Shown: positions 4,810 to 5,672 of the stretch, piece by piece
Numbering within the stretch: position 1 is the first letter of the stretch
How the letters are laid out: the number at the start of each line of letters is the position of its first letter
NCBI GenBank assembly: GCA_015232735.1
Contig: JADFZC010000187.1
Coordinates: forward strand, 1-5,672
Length of the DNA stretch: 5,672 bases
Source of the DNA: Oligoflexales bacterium
GTDB taxonomy: Bacteria; Bdellovibrionota; Oligoflexia; Oligoflexales; Oligoflexaceae
Direction of reading: 5' to 3'
Translations under genes and position numbers: made by a program
The notes under the pieces: model-generated
What the model was told of the DNA's origin: nothing
What the model saw: only the letters and a program-made list of their open reading frames with translations
Database searches by the model: none

Positions 4810-5672
4810 TTATCCTATTTTTGATCCTCTCCCGTTTGGCAGTCCTTTCAGATAGGAATCAGGAGGCAGATAGGCATCAAACACCGAAGCCGCGATCCTT
4901 ACGAGAAATCTGCCAAGAAGCCCTGTAAGTGTGATTTTTTCGGCTTCTGTCCTGGCGATGCCAAGAGGTTCCAGAATTTTGATCCGTTCCAGCTCATCTT
5001 TAAAATACCCCTGAAAATCTATTTCAAATTTTTCAGAAATGTCTTTCATGTCCACAATGCCATGACAATAAAGCCTGTTCATTACTTCTTTTCTGACAAG
5101 GTCGTCTTTACTCAGATTCATTCCCTTTGCCGTCGCAAATCCGTTTTCCAGTTTTTTCAGCCAGCACTGCGTGTCTTTGTCATTTTGCGCATAGGAATCG
5201 GCAAGTATCGAGATAGCGGATGGACCGACTCCAAGAACACAAAGGTTTCCCGAAGTGGTCATTCCCTGGAATGTTCTCACAAGATTACAGGTATCTTTTG
5301 ACGTTTTTAATGGATCGTGATCTTTTGCGAAGTGATCGAGTCCAATAAACTCATAACCATGATTTTGAAAGGTGTCGGCGGCCATCTCCATGAAAGACAA
5401 TGTAAGATCGCCTTCGGGCAGGTCTGTTTTTGAAAATGCCTTCTGGCAATGGAAAATTTCAGGAATTACGGCCAGCCTGTAAAAAGCGATTCTGTCAGGG
5501 TCAAGTGTGACAACCTGCGAGAGGGTTTTTTCCATGGAACTAACTGTTTGATAGGGAAGTCCATAAATCAGGTCAAAATTGATTGAGCGAAAGCCGGCAT
5601 TTCTGGCTTTTTCCATTACCTTTTCAACCATCTCAAAAGGCTGAATTCTGTTTACAGCCTTCTGGACTCTTT
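4810..5672 (-). CDS. hemN: Oxygen-independent coproporphyrinogen III dehydrogenase, C-terminal part (5' end beyond window)
   Basis: This enzyme decarboxylates the two propionates of coproporphyrinogen III to give protoporphyrinogen IX for heme synthesis without oxygen. It acts in the cytosol and uses a [4Fe-4S] cluster and S-adenosylmethionine. The window holds the last 286 residues plus a stop; the frame is open to the edge. The visible part aligns with E. coli HemN from about residue 177 to its end near 457. VNRIQ holds Arg184. NFDLIYGLPYQT holds Asp209, exactly 25 residues later as in E. coli. Other shared stretches are LDPDRIAFYRLAVIP, GYEFIGLDHFAK, RTFQGMTT, LGVGPSAIS, SYAQN and FDAYL. 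The RTFQGMTT and IGLDHFAK signatures mark true HemN rather than the heme chaperone HemW. The cluster-binding cysteines and Tyr56 region lie outside the window. The gene is the upstream partner of the radical SAM gene. Confidence 0.93.
   Translation of the reverse strand, partial: RVQKAVNRIQPFEMVEKVMEKARNAGFRSINFDLIYGLPYQTVSSMEKTLSQVVTLDPDRIAFYRLAVIPEIFHCQKAFSKTDLPEGDLTLSFMEMAADTFQNHGYEFIGLDHFAKDHDPLKTSKDTCNLVRTFQGMTTSGNLCVLGVGPSAISILADSYAQNDKDTQCWLKKLENGFATAKGMNLSKDDLVRKEVMNRLYCHGIVDMKDISEKFEIDFQGYFKDELERIKILEPLGIARTEAEKITLTGLLGRFLVRIAASVFDAYLPPDSYLKGLPNGRGSKIG

Noticed and set aside
4430..4855. A 141-codon plus-strand open frame opposite the radical SAM gene and the hemN end
   Set aside because: It overlaps two well-supported genes, covers the CX3CX2C-coding region in antisense and has no recognisable domain.
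4810..5672. HemW-type heme chaperone instead of HemN
   Set aside because: Arg184/Asp209 spacing, the IGLDHFAK and RTFQGMTT motifs and alignment through to the E. coli HemN C-terminus fit the true dehydrogenase rather than HemW.

Overview
The window looks like chromosomal DNA from a Gram-negative bacterium of moderate G+C. There is a lipoprotein-type signal peptide, good AGGAG-like ribosome binding sites, a HemN close in sequence to the E. coli type, and a sodium/solute symporter of a type I associate with free-living, mostly soil or sediment bacteria. A delta-proteobacterial, Bdellovibrionota or Myxococcota-like host is my best guess, but nothing here fixes the phylum. No IS element, phage gene, CRISPR array, tRNA or rRNA is visible.

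Layout. (1) Positions 1-1366, minus strand: the first 455 codons of a secreted lipoprotein whose 3' end lies outside the window. It has a signal peptide with a lipobox, a region of about ten-residue Tyr/Phe-Asp repeats, an Asn/Pro linker and a globular domain I cannot assign. (2) 1367-1836: a 470-base divergent intergenic region holding two small hairpins followed by a T-tract, which looks like an attenuator or the end of a small RNA. (3) 1837-3495, plus strand: a complete SSS-family symporter of 552 residues. It is followed 4 bases later by a 68-residue two-helix membrane protein (3500-3706), probably a symporter partner. (4) 3663-4787, minus strand: a complete 374-residue radical SAM protein with a cysteine-rich SPASM/twitch-like C-terminus. 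Its 3' end overlaps the 3' end of the small membrane protein gene by 44 bases. (5) 4810-5672, minus strand: the C-terminal 286 codons of hemN, the oxygen-independent coproporphyrinogen III dehydrogenase, 22 bases upstream of the radical SAM gene.

The genes form three transcription units: the lipoprotein gene alone (minus), symporter plus small partner (plus), and hemN plus the radical SAM gene (minus). The second and third run tail to tail. The most interesting parts are the repeat lipoprotein, the SPASM-like radical SAM enzyme paired with hemN, the symporter/small-protein pair with altered sodium- and sugar-site residues, and the structured leader before the symporter. No complete new multi-gene system is evident; these are separate leads.
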